In this document: positions 25,661 to 33,026 of the stretch, piece by piece
Layout of the letters: every line of letters begins with the position of its first letter
Position numbering within the stretch: position 1 is the first letter of the stretch
Assembly (NCBI RefSeq): GCF_000382705.1
Contig: NZ_ARQE01000009.1
Location: 124,001 to 188,000 of the forward strand
Direction of reading: 5' to 3'
Length of the DNA stretch: 64,000 nt
Source: Aureimonas ureilytica DSM 18598 = NBRC 106430
Lineage (GTDB): Bacteria; Pseudomonadota; Alphaproteobacteria; Rhizobiales; Rhizobiaceae
Translations under genes and position numbers: made by a program
The notes under the pieces: generated by a model
The model's database searches: none
The model's input: only the letters and a program-made list of their open reading frames with translations
What the model was told of the DNA's origin: nothing

Positions 25661-26737
25661 ATGACCCAATCCACAACACCGATCGACGCGCCGCCGACCC
25701 CGGCGCGGCCGATCCTCCGGCTCTCCGGCGTATCCAAGCGCTTCGGCAGCCATCAGGCCTTGAAGGCCGTCGATCTGTCCGTCGCGCGCGGCGAGATCGT
25801 GGGCGTCATCGGTCGCTCGGGCGCCGGCAAGTCCACGCTGATCCGCTGCATCAACGGGCTGGAACAGCCTGACGAAGGCCAGGTCGAAGTCGAAGGGCGT
25901 TCGATAGAGCGGCTCAGCGAGCGCGAGCTTCAGCCGCTCCGCCGCCGCGTCGGCATGGTGTTCCAGCACTTCAACCTTCTCGCGAACCGAACTGCGGCTG
26001 AGAACATCGCGCTGCCGCTAAAGATCGCGGGCGTCGCGCGGGCTGAGCGCACGCGCCGCGTCGCCGAACTTCTCGATCTCGTCGGCCTCGGCGGACGAGG
26101 CGATCGCTTTCCGGCGCAGATGTCCGGTGGTCAGAAGCAACGTGTCGGCATCGCGCGGGCGCTCGCCGCCGACCCGGCGCTCCTTCTGTCCGACGAGGCG
26201 ACATCGGCTCTCGACCCCGAGACGACCGAGCAGATTCTGGGTCTTCTGGCCGACATCAACCAGCGCCTCGGTCTGACCATCGTTCTCATCACCCATGAGA
26301 TGGAAGTGGTGCGGCGCATCGCGAACCGTGTCGTTGTGCTGGAAGGCGGCGTCGTCGCCGAGGAAGGGCCGGTCTGGCGCGTCTTCGCCGAGCCGGCCTC
26401 GCCGGTGACGCGCACCCTGCTTCAGACCATCACGGCGGACTTGCCCCAGCGCATTCTCGATGTCCTGTCGCCCGAGCCGCCGGGCGAGGCGGTGCTGCGG
26501 CTCGACTTTGGTGGCGAGCGCGCGGACGATCCCGTCATCTCCGACTTCACCCGCGCCTTCGGCCGCCCGGCGCGCATCGTCGGTGGCCATGTCGATGAAA
26601 TCCAGGGCCGCCCGGTCGGCCGTCTCTTCGTTGGGGTCGAACACGACGGACCGGACGATCTGAAGGCCGTGATCGACTTCCTCGCCGCCCGAACCCTCAA
26701 GACGGAGTGCCTCGGCTATGTCCGCCGCGCTGTATGA
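25661..26737 (+). CDS. metN: Methionine ABC transporter ATP-binding protein
   Basis: The product is 358 residues. ATPase motifs: Walker A GRSGAGKST, Q-loop QHFNLL, signature MSGGQKQRVGIARAL, Walker B LLLSDEATSALD, switch His in LITHEME. The C-terminal NIL (ACT-like) domain, from about residue 270, binds methionine and gives transinhibition in E. coli MetN. It overlaps metI by 20 bp. Confidence 0.95.
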   Translation: MTQSTTPIDAPPTPARPILRLSGVSKRFGSHQALKAVDLSVARGEIVGVIGRSGAGKSTLIRCINGLEQPDEGQVEVEGRSIERLSERELQPLRRRVGMVFQHFNLLANRTAAENIALPLKIAGVARAERTRRVAELLDLVGLGGRGDRFPAQMSGGQKQRVGIARALAADPALLLSDEATSALDPETTEQILGLLADINQRLGLTIVLITHEMEVVRRIANRVVVLEGGVVAEEGPVWRVFAEPASPVTRTLLQTITADLPQRILDVLSPEPPGEAVLRLDFGGERADDPVISDFTRAFGRPARIVGGHVDEIQGRPVGRLFVGVEHDGPDDLKAVIDFLAARTLKTECLGYVRRAV

Positions 26738-27374
26738 TCTCCTTTGGCGCTCGACCTGGGAAACGCTCCTGATGACTGGCGCATCGGGGCTGGCCTCGCT
26801 GGTTCTCGGCCTGCCGATCGGCCTTCTTCTGGTGCTGACGGACCGGGGCGCGATCCTGCAGAATCTCTGGGTCAATCGCATTCTCGGCGGCGTCGTGAAC
26901 GCCTTCCGCTCGGTGCCCTTCATCATTCTTCTGGTGGCGCTGATCCCGTTCACGCGCCTCGTCGTCGGCACCTCGATCGGGACGCTCGCGGCCATCGTGC
27001 CGTTGTCGGTCGCGGCGATCCCCTATTACGCGCGCATCGCGGAGGTCTCGCTGCGCGAGGTCGATCCGAACCTCGTGGAAGCGGCGCGCTCGATGGGAGC
27101 GGGGCGTTGGACGATCGTGCGCGAGGTCCTGATCCCCGAAGCGCTGCCGGGGCTCGTCGCGGGCTTCGTGGTGACGCTCGTGACGCTGGTCGGCGCGACG
27201 GCGGTCGCGGGCGCGATCGGTGCGGGAGGCCTCGGTGATCTCGCGATCCGCTACGGCTACCAGCGCTTCGAGACGAGCGTGATGGTGGCGGTCGTGGCGA
27301 TCCTGATCGTCATGGTCTCCGTGTTGCAATGGGCGGGCGACCGGCTGGTGGCGCGGCTCGACCATCGCAAGTGA
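26718..27374 (+). CDS. metI: Methionine ABC transporter permease
   Basis: The product is 218 residues with five or six membrane helices. The EAA-loop coupling motif reads EAARSMGAGRWTIVREVLIPEALPG. The start lies inside the metN coding end, so translation is coupled. It completes the MetNIQ importer. A bidirectional terminator follows. Confidence 0.95.
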   Translation: MSAALYDLLWRSTWETLLMTGASGLASLVLGLPIGLLLVLTDRGAILQNLWVNRILGGVVNAFRSVPFIILLVALIPFTRLVVGTSIGTLAAIVPLSVAAIPYYARIAEVSLREVDPNLVEAARSMGAGRWTIVREVLIPEALPGLVAGFVVTLVTLVGATAVAGAIGAGGLGDLAIRYGYQRFETSVMVAVVAILIVMVSVLQWAGDRLVARLDHRK

Positions 27375-27381
27375 AACGAAA

Positions 27382-27412
27382 ACGGCCGCCGCGAAGGGAT
27401 CGCGGCGGCCGT
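27382..27412. terminator. Bidirectional terminator between metI and the BI-1 gene
   Basis: A perfect 13-bp stem (ACGGCCGCCGCGA/TCGCGGCGGCCGT) with a 5-nt loop. On the minus strand it is followed by TTTTCGTTTC, on the plus strand by a weaker CCTGTTC. It serves the two convergent units. Confidence 0.85.
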
Positions 27413-27437
27413 CCTGTTCAGCTCGTGAGGTCGGCGC

Positions 27438-28160
27438 TTACTCGCGCTCGCCCGTGAAGTTGAGGAGGAGCTGGAAGATGTTGACGAAGTTCAGGTAGAG
27501 CGACAGCGCGCCGAACACGGCCATCTTCTGCTGCGACTCCGCCGAGAAATTCTCGGCATACTGCTCCTTGATCGTCTGCGTGTCCCAGGCGGTCAGGCCG
27601 ACGAAGACGATGATGCCGATCACCGACACGGCGAACTGAAGCGCCGAGGAGCCGATGAAGATATTGGCGATCGAGGCGATGATGACGCCGATGAGGCCCA
27701 TCATCAGGAGCGAGCCCATCTTCGTCAGGTCGCGCTTCGTCGTGTAGCCGTAGAGGCTCGTCGCGCCGAACATGGCGGCGGCGATGAAGAACGTGTTGGC
27801 GATGCTGGCGCCCGTGAACACCAGGAACACCGACGAGAGCGACAGGCCCATCACGGCGCAGAAGGCCCAGAAGGTCATCTGTGCCGCCGCGGCCGACATG
27901 GCGTGGATGCGGAACGAGAAGAACAGGACGAAGGCGAGCGGCGCCAGCATCACCACCCACTTCAGCGGACTGGAGAAGATCGGCACGTAGAGCGCCGGCG
28001 TGTTGCCGACCGCGAAGGCGACGATGCCGGTGACCACGAGGCCGAGGCCCATATAGTTGAAGACGCGCAGCATGTGCTGGCGCAGGCCCTCGTCGAAGAG
28101 GGCGCCCGAGGCCTGATGGGCCTGCGTGCCCCAGCCCGAGCCGTAATGCGGTGTGTTCAT
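27438..28160 (-). CDS. Bax inhibitor-1/YccA family membrane protein
   Basis: The product is 240 residues with seven hydrophobic helices, and the BI-1 C-terminal part FVGLTAWDTQTIKEQYAE and LYLNFVNIFQLLLNF. Members are pH-sensitive calcium leak channels (BsYetJ) or interact with FtsH (YccA). Its own role is not known. It lies 47 bp after the anti-sigma gene on the same strand, so it may belong to the sigma factor's unit. Confidence 0.9.
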   Translation of the reverse strand: MNTPHYGSGWGTQAHQASGALFDEGLRQHMLRVFNYMGLGLVVTGIVAFAVGNTPALYVPIFSSPLKWVVMLAPLAFVLFFSFRIHAMSAAAAQMTFWAFCAVMGLSLSSVFLVFTGASIANTFFIAAAMFGATSLYGYTTKRDLTKMGSLLMMGLIGVIIASIANIFIGSSALQFAVSVIGIIVFVGLTAWDTQTIKEQYAENFSAESQQKMAVFGALSLYLNFVNIFQLLLNFTGERE

Positions 28161-28207
28161 AACGCGAACTCCATGAAACGCGAGGAAGGTTGCCGAGCCA
28201 TTGCGGC

Positions 28208-28978
28208 TCAGTAGAGGGAGCGGGCGAGCCGTTCGGCGGCTTCGCCCAATTCGTCGCGCTCGGCGGCGGGGCCGACCAGCGCGTAGGCGACGGGACCCTG
28301 CTGCCAGAAGGCGGCGGCAAGGTCGCCGGAGAGGGCGGTTCTCGGCTTCGTCACCTCGAACGTGCCGGGGCGGATGCCGTAGAGCGAATGGCTCTCGCCC
28401 GAGCGGTCGGCGAGCGCCACCTCGACGCTCGGCCCGAAGGGCGAGGGGAAGACCTGCACGTCGCGCACCGTCCAGCCGCGCGGCGTCTCGGGCAGCGCGA
28501 TGGCCGTGGCCGAGAGGATTTCGGCCGGGTCGAAGCCGGGCGTTTCCACCTGCGAGTCCATTTCGGAGCGCAGGAGACTGGTGCGGTGCGCCGAGACGGC
28601 GTCGTCCACGAAGCTCGGCGGCGCCGAGGAGGCGACGCTTTCGCGCACCGCGAGCGGCCCGGTGCCCTCATGCGCCAGCCAGCCGAGCGCCACGAAGACG
28701 CCGACGGCGGCGAAGCGACGGAGCACGTCGAGCCGGCGACGGCGGCCGAGGCCGCTCTGCAGCCGGCGCGCGAGATCGGCGAGCGCGCGACTGCCGGGCG
28801 CATCGGGCGCGGTGAGCGTGAGGCGCAGCTCGTCGCGCAGGCGCAGGTCCGCCATGATGCGGGCGGCCTCATCCGGGTGGACGGCGAGATGCGCTTCCAC
28901 CTCGATGCGTCGCAGCGGGGGGAGGCGGTCGTCGACATAGGCGACGAGATCGGCTTCGAGGATGGGATCAAGGGCCAT
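28208..28978 (-). CDS. Membrane anti-sigma factor
   Basis: The product is 256 residues starting at ATG 28978, which overlaps the sigma gene end by 11 bp. The N-terminal helical sigma-binding domain reads LVAYVDDRLPPLRRIEVEAHL and lacks the Cys/His zinc site. A single membrane helix (FAAVGVFVALGWLAHEGTG) near residue 100 precedes a periplasmic domain. The coupling to an ECF sigma gene identifies it as the cognate anti-sigma. It is presumably released by proteolysis or a periplasmic signal. Confidence 0.85.
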   Translation of the reverse strand: MALDPILEADLVAYVDDRLPPLRRIEVEAHLAVHPDEAARIMADLRLRDELRLTLTAPDAPGSRALADLARRLQSGLGRRRRLDVLRRFAAVGVFVALGWLAHEGTGPLAVRESVASSAPPSFVDDAVSAHRTSLLRSEMDSQVETPGFDPAEILSATAIALPETPRGWTVRDVQVFPSPFGPSVEVALADRSGESHSLYGIRPGTFEVTKPRTALSGDLAAAFWQQGPVAYALVGPAAERDELGEAAERLARSLY

Positions 28979-29513
28979 CGGAGCCTCCGGCTGCTTTGAA
29001 GGGAACGACATTGTCCCGCGCGAGGCCCTCGCCATTCTCGATCTCGCGCAGCCGGGCGCGGGCGCGGCTGACACGGGACACGAGCGTGCCCAGGGGAATG
29101 CCGAGCGAGGCGGCGGCTTCCTCGTAGGACAGGCCCTCGATCGAGACGAGATGGAGGGCGGCGCGCTGCTCTTCCGGCAGGGTCAGGAAGGCGCGGCGCA
29201 CTTCGGCAAGGCGCAGCGCGTGATCCTGCGAGGGCGCGAGCTCGGCGGTCTCGCCATGGACGATCTCGGCATTGCGCCGGGCCTCGGCGCGGCGGGCGCG
29301 CAAGCGATCCACGAACCCGTTGTGCAGGATCGAGAGCAGCCAGGGCCGCAGGCTGAGGCCGGGGCGGAACTGGTGCTGACGCTCGATGGCGCGAACCAGC
29401 GTGTCATGCACCAGATCCTCCGCGTCGTCGCGATTGCGCGTCAAGGTGAGCGCATAGCGGCGAAGCGCGCCGAGCTGGCCGAGTACATCCGGGGGCGAGG
29501 TCTTGTCCGTCAT
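28968..29513 (-). CDS. ECF-type RNA polymerase sigma factor
   Basis: The product is 181 residues from ATG 29513. Region 2: RRYALTLTRNRDDAEDLVHDTLVRAIE, then LRPWLLSILHNGFVDRLR. Region 4: LPEEQRAALHLVSIEGLSYEEAAASLGIPLGTLVSRVSRARARL. It is translationally coupled to the membrane anti-sigma gene. The regulon is unknown. No second partner of the EcfG type (PhyR, NepR) is present here. Confidence 0.93.
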   Translation of the reverse strand: MTDKTSPPDVLGQLGALRRYALTLTRNRDDAEDLVHDTLVRAIERQHQFRPGLSLRPWLLSILHNGFVDRLRARRAEARRNAEIVHGETAELAPSQDHALRLAEVRRAFLTLPEEQRAALHLVSIEGLSYEEAAASLGIPLGTLVSRVSRARARLREIENGEGLARDNVVPFKAAGGSDGP

Positions 29514-29571
29514 CTTGCCCCGTATACGCAGCGCGGGCGGATTCCATCCCGCGCCCGATATCACCTCGCCA

Positions 29572-30213
29572 TCACGCTCGCGTGAGACTGCCGAGGTCGA
29601 TCTCGCCCTTCTGGCTGGTGAAGCGCAAGCTGCCCGGACCGCTGCCGCTCTGGCTCTGCGACACGCCGGAAATGCGGTGGTCGCCCGTGTCGTAGACCGT
29701 CACCTTGCCGCCTTCCTCGATCGCGAGGCGGCGGGCCTCCGGGAAGGCGGCGTAGCGCACGCCGTTCTGCGCGCCCGAACTCGAGGGCTGGCCGAGACCG
29801 TCCGGCCACCACGCACCCGAACCGTGCCGCTGGCCGGTCTGCCCGCCCGTCTGGCCGCCGCACTGACCCCCGCTCGGGCGGTTGTCGTTGAGGTCGCCGG
29901 TCTGCGCCCAGGGGCTGTCGGAGGTGGGCGGGGCGGAGCGCTCGGACGGGCCGGCATCTCGCCCGCTACTATCGCCCCGGCTCGCGAGGTCTTCGGCGAG
30001 GCGGCCGACGCGGGCCTTCAGGTCGTGATCGTTCATCGAGCCGATCATCAACATCCCGCCGCGCGACCATTGGCCCATGCCGCCGAGCTCGGGATGCGAG
30101 AATTGGGCCATCGAGCCGCCGCCCGACCGGATGGCATCGGCCAGCGCCCGCGCCGCCTCTTCCGAAAATCCGTTGCGCTCCGCGATCGCCTTGATGTCGC
30201 TCGTGCCGCTCAT
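29572..30213 (-). CDS. SHOCT-like domain protein of alphaproteobacterial type
   Basis: The product is 213 residues from ATG 30213. The N-terminus is helical (IKAIAERNGFSEEAARALADAI), followed by MAQFSHPELGGMGQWSRGGML and MNDHDLKARVGRLAEDLASR. This arrangement is known from Hyphomicrobiales proteins annotated as SHOCT domain-containing; I recall the family and have not aligned it. The middle is a Gly/Gln/Ser-rich disordered stretch, and the C-terminal 60 residues look beta-rich (RYAAFPEARRLAIEEGGKVTVYDTGDHRISG). It lies 58 bp upstream of the sigma gene. Function unknown. Confidence 0.6.
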   Translation of the reverse strand: MSGTSDIKAIAERNGFSEEAARALADAIRSGGGSMAQFSHPELGGMGQWSRGGMLMIGSMNDHDLKARVGRLAEDLASRGDSSGRDAGPSERSAPPTSDSPWAQTGDLNDNRPSGGQCGGQTGGQTGQRHGSGAWWPDGLGQPSSSGAQNGVRYAAFPEARRLAIEEGGKVTVYDTGDHRISGVSQSQSGSGPGSLRFTSQKGEIDLGSLTRA

Positions 30214-30807
30214 GCCGTTCCCCTCCGAATTCGTGTCTCGCCTCCAAACGCGGGGAGGCCCGTCCGCGTTGCCTGCCCAACGCCACAGGCGCGCGAAGGC
30301 GACCCGCGCGGCGAGCGCGGGCGTGGGGAACGGTCGGAGCCCTCCCGAGGGAAGGGCGGGCGGGACGCCGGAGGCGAACCTCCTATTCATGTTGTTGTGT
30401 GGTCCGCCTCCGGCGTCCCGCGCGGTGTTTTCGGCTCACGAGGTGGTGCGAACACCCCGTCTGCGTCCCGGGCCGCGCTTGCGCTGGTTCTCGGCCCGCC
30501 GGTCCCGAAAGACCATGGGGCTGTCGCCAAACCAGGGCGCCGACCGATTGCGAACCCCTTCGTTGTGAGAGGCCGCCCGGCTTGCCAGAACCGTCCGAGC
30601 CGCGCCGCCTCCGGAAGGCGACGCACCGCGGACACCGCCCCGCCGCTCCCGAACGATCCCGGTGATCATTCGCGCTCCTTCGCGAGCGGCAGGTGAGGGG
30701 AAGGATGCGACAGTTTCCGGGGACGGGGATAGATTGCGGATTGATTCGCCACAGCGCCGCCGTGAAGCGGCGCCATCGCGGGCCGTTCTCATTTCTGGAG
30801 TTTCGAT
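30214..30807. other. Non-coding divergent region with a long inverted repeat
   Basis: These 594 bases separate two divergent units. No frame here has recognisable protein character. It holds a 17-bp perfect inverted repeat (30360-30421, separate entry) and a smaller CGCCT-CCGGA-AGGCG hairpin near 30606, whose arm CGCCTCCGG repeats part of the long repeat. Confidence 0.5.
30360..30421. repeat. 17-bp perfect inverted repeat with 28-nt loop
   Basis: GCGGGACGCCGGAGGCG (30360-30376) is the exact reverse complement of 30405-30421. There is no T-tract beside it. It could be a dispersed palindromic repeat or a strong RNA hairpin; its purpose is not apparent. Confidence 0.75.
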
Positions 30808-30945
30808 TTGTCCCTGATCAAACCCGTCTGCGCCGTCCTCGCGCTCGTGCTTCTGGCCGGCTGCGCGGAAATCAACAAGCCGATCACGCCCGGCGACACC
30901 TGGCGCGAGAAGGCGACGCGCGACTCGAACGGCCTGCCGCGCTGA
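30808..30945 (+). CDS. Small lipoprotein with TTG start
   Basis: The product is 45 residues from TTG 30808, with GGAG at 30797-30800, seven bases before the start. A short signal leads to the lipobox LLAGC, and the mature part is only 27 residues (CAEINKPITPGDTWREKATR and a few more). There is no in-frame ATG, so ATG-only gene calling would miss it. Small entericidin-like or outer-membrane-associated lipoproteins are comparable in size. Function unknown. Confidence 0.65.
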   Translation: MSLIKPVCAVLALVLLAGCAEINKPITPGDTWREKATRDSNGLPR

Positions 30946-31119
30946 TCGTCCGGCGGCTTCGCGGGGAACGCGGGGCCGCCCTTTGCTCCGACCCGAGACC
31001 TCGCCTTCGCGCGGGCAGGCCGTTTCGCCATTTGGTCAGCAAGACTGACCATTAGGTTCAGGAACCATTCAGGCGATTCAGGCTTTCATGGTGCCAGTTC
31101 ACATTGGAGGAACGAACCC

Positions 31120-31440
31120 TTGAAGAGGTCTCTCATCATCGCGATCGCCGGCCTGCTCGTCGCCACCGCCGTTCCCGCCAGCGCGCAGAGCCACCGGTCC
31201 GACCACCGCCAGTGGCGCCAGCAGGAGCGCATCGACCGCGCCTATCGCCATGGTCGCATCAGCCCGCGCGAGGCCGCGCGCCTGGAGCGTCAGCAGCGCC
31301 GCATCGAGCGCGTCGAGCGCCGCGCCCGCTACTACAACAATGGCCGCGTCGACCCGCGCTCGGCGCGCCAGATCGAGCGGATGCAGGATCGCGCCAACCA
31401 CTCGATCCGCCGCGCCGCCCGCAACGGCGATCGCTGGTAA
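31120..31440 (+). CDS. Secreted basic helical-repeat protein (TTG start)
   Basis: The product is 106 residues from TTG 31120, with GGAGG upstream. A signal peptide (KRSLIIAIAGLLVATAVPASAQ) precedes two tandem, related helical units: RIDRAYRHGRISPREAARL and, after QQRRIER, RYYNNGRVDPRSARQIERM. This is the common periplasmic pattern RIxxGxxxGxLTxxExxxL seen in many proteobacteria, with basic residues replacing some positions. The mature protein is very Arg-rich. Function unknown. Confidence 0.7.
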   Translation: MKRSLIIAIAGLLVATAVPASAQSHRSDHRQWRQQERIDRAYRHGRISPREAARLERQQRRIERVERRARYYNNGRVDPRSARQIERMQDRANHSIRRAARNGDRW

Positions 31441-31602
31441 GCCGAAGGGCCGACCGAACGGCTCGGCTTGAGCAAGTTTGCTTCAGATTGGGGGCGCGGA
31501 GCGGTGGATCGCTTTCGCGCCCTCTTGCGTTGCAGCCCCGTCCGGCTTCCGCCGGTCATCGGCGATGCGTTTCCCATTCCCTCGCTTCAAGGATTTGGTC
31601 CC

Positions 31603-31923
31603 GTGAAGACGACCCTTCTCCTCTCCGCCGTCGCGCTGGCGCTCAGCGCCATGCCCTCTCTGGCGCAAGAGCTCATGCTGCCCTCCGGCCCGCCGCGCAA
31701 CGCGGTGGAACAGCGCCTGCAGGATCAGGTGAACGCGCAGATCGAACTCAACCGCGCCCGCGGCCTGCGCAGCTCCGACGAGGTGCGCCGCGACCAGCGC
31801 TACGAGCGACCCCAGCCGCGTTATGAGCGCCGGGAGAGGGCGGAGCGGCGTTGGGAGCGGGAGGATCGGCGTCGTTGGGAGCGGCAGGAGCGCCGGCGGG
31901 ATCGGTATTGGGATGGGTGGTGA
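31603..31923 (+). CDS. Secreted Arg/Glu-rich small protein (GTG start)
   Basis: The product is 106 residues from GTG 31603, with AAGGA upstream. A signal peptide (KTTLLLSAVALALSAMPSLAQ) is followed by a helical segment (NAVEQRLQDQVNAQIELNRARG). The tail alternates Arg, Glu and Trp/Tyr and ends RRDRYWDGW. It has the same length and layout as the protein just upstream but little sequence identity. Function unknown. Confidence 0.65.
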   Translation: MKTTLLLSAVALALSAMPSLAQELMLPSGPPRNAVEQRLQDQVNAQIELNRARGLRSSDEVRRDQRYERPQPRYERRERAERRWEREDRRRWERQERRRDRYWDGW

Positions 31924-32138
31924 TTCAGTGCCACCTATTATTCAATACACCCAGGCCGTATCGGTGGGGCGAGTGTAAGCGCGATATCATATTTAATTCA
32001 TGCCCGCCTTTTTCTAATCGTCATAAGTGTCATATGGAGCGGAGGAAAATATTTTGATGTGGTCGGGTAATGTGATTATTGGCAGCACTGTATTTTCCAT
32101 TTAGGGTTGTGTGATTCAGTCTCTCCTGGCGGAAATTC
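31924..32138. other. A/T-rich junction ahead of the DUF4238-type gene
   Basis: Composition changes abruptly from GC-rich to A/T-rich at the stop of the preceding gene. The 10-base word GTGATTCAGT occurs at 31920-31929 and again at 32111-32120, bracketing the stretch. No coding sequence is evident. Confidence 0.5.
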
Positions 32139-32999
32139 ATGCATCAACCGATTAACCATCATTGGTTTCCGAAATGTCTAATGCAGCCATGGGTGAGCAG
32201 TCTGGATAGCCGAGTGGAGTCGTTTTACCGACATCCAGCTAAGGTTGCATCCTCTAGGAAAAGTCTCAAAGGCATTGGATCAGAGAGAAACCTGCATACG
32301 CTGGAAGCATTGGGCGATGAGGGTAGAAATCACATAGAGCTTGAATTTCAGAAGATTGAGGAGAGGTACGCGATCGTTCGTGATCTCATAAAGGAAGATA
32401 GGTTTCATGAAGTAACGTCTGCCCAGCGCGGCGAGTTTGCTTTTATGCTGTGGTCGTTACCGCTGCGGAGAAATGTTAGGTTCCTGGATGGCTCGCGAAC
32501 GTCTACTGAGGGATGGAAGGAGTCTCTTCAAGAATTAATTGATAAAAACATTGCACAAGGAAAGATAAACGACCGTTATGCCGAAGATTTGCTGAATACG
32601 CTCGGAAAGGGTATCTATTTCGATGCAATGCTATCTTTCTGCAAGGAGATGGCAGTCGATTTATGTAAGCTGAATTGGGCTATATTCCGTTTCAATCATC
32701 CGAGGCTGAAGCTAGTTCTATCTGATAGGCCCCTCAGCCGAAAAGTGGATTTCGCCGGGAATGTGACATTCAAGATGCCCATCACCCCAAATCATTTATT
32801 CATAGCATCCACCAAGCTCGCTGCAGACCAAGTGGAATACAGAGAGGAATTCTCAGAAATACTGTTGGTGAAGACGATCGGTGAGCAGTTCCGACAGGCT
32901 TCAAGATTTGTAGTTGGAGTCGAGCGAGAGCCATATATAAAATTGGCTGAGGTGCACATGCGCGAAGTGGACCAAGACCCGCCTACTGGAACCCTTTAG
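32139..32999 (+). CDS. DUF4238-type protein, probably horizontally acquired
   Basis: The product is 286 residues. The N-terminus NHHWFPKCLMQPWVSSL follows the HxxPxxxLxxF opening of DUF4238, and the C-terminal half has LKLVLSDRPLSR and MPITPNHLFIAST, also typical. Family function is unknown. Codon use and base composition are far more A/T-rich than in every neighbour, while flanking genes are ordinary core genes; this supports transfer. It is a single gene, convergent with uvrB and ending 27 bp from it, without an integrase or IS element nearby. Confidence 0.72.
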   Translation: MHQPINHHWFPKCLMQPWVSSLDSRVESFYRHPAKVASSRKSLKGIGSERNLHTLEALGDEGRNHIELEFQKIEERYAIVRDLIKEDRFHEVTSAQRGEFAFMLWSLPLRRNVRFLDGSRTSTEGWKESLQELIDKNIAQGKINDRYAEDLLNTLGKGIYFDAMLSFCKEMAVDLCKLNWAIFRFNHPRLKLVLSDRPLSRKVDFAGNVTFKMPITPNHLFIASTKLAADQVEYREEFSEILLVKTIGEQFRQASRFVVGVEREPYIKLAEVHMREVDQDPPTGTL

Positions 33000-33026
33000 A
33001 AGTTACAACTAACCATATATGCCAAG

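Noticed and set aside
30387-30635. Minus-strand open frame in the gene-free region
   Set aside because: No signal peptide, domain or ribosome-binding site; it reads through the inverted-repeat arm and looks non-coding.
31920-32120. Direct repeat GTGATTCAGT as an attachment-site pair
   Set aside because: Ten bases over 200 bp can occur by chance, the repeats do not bracket the whole A/T-rich gene, and no integrase is present.
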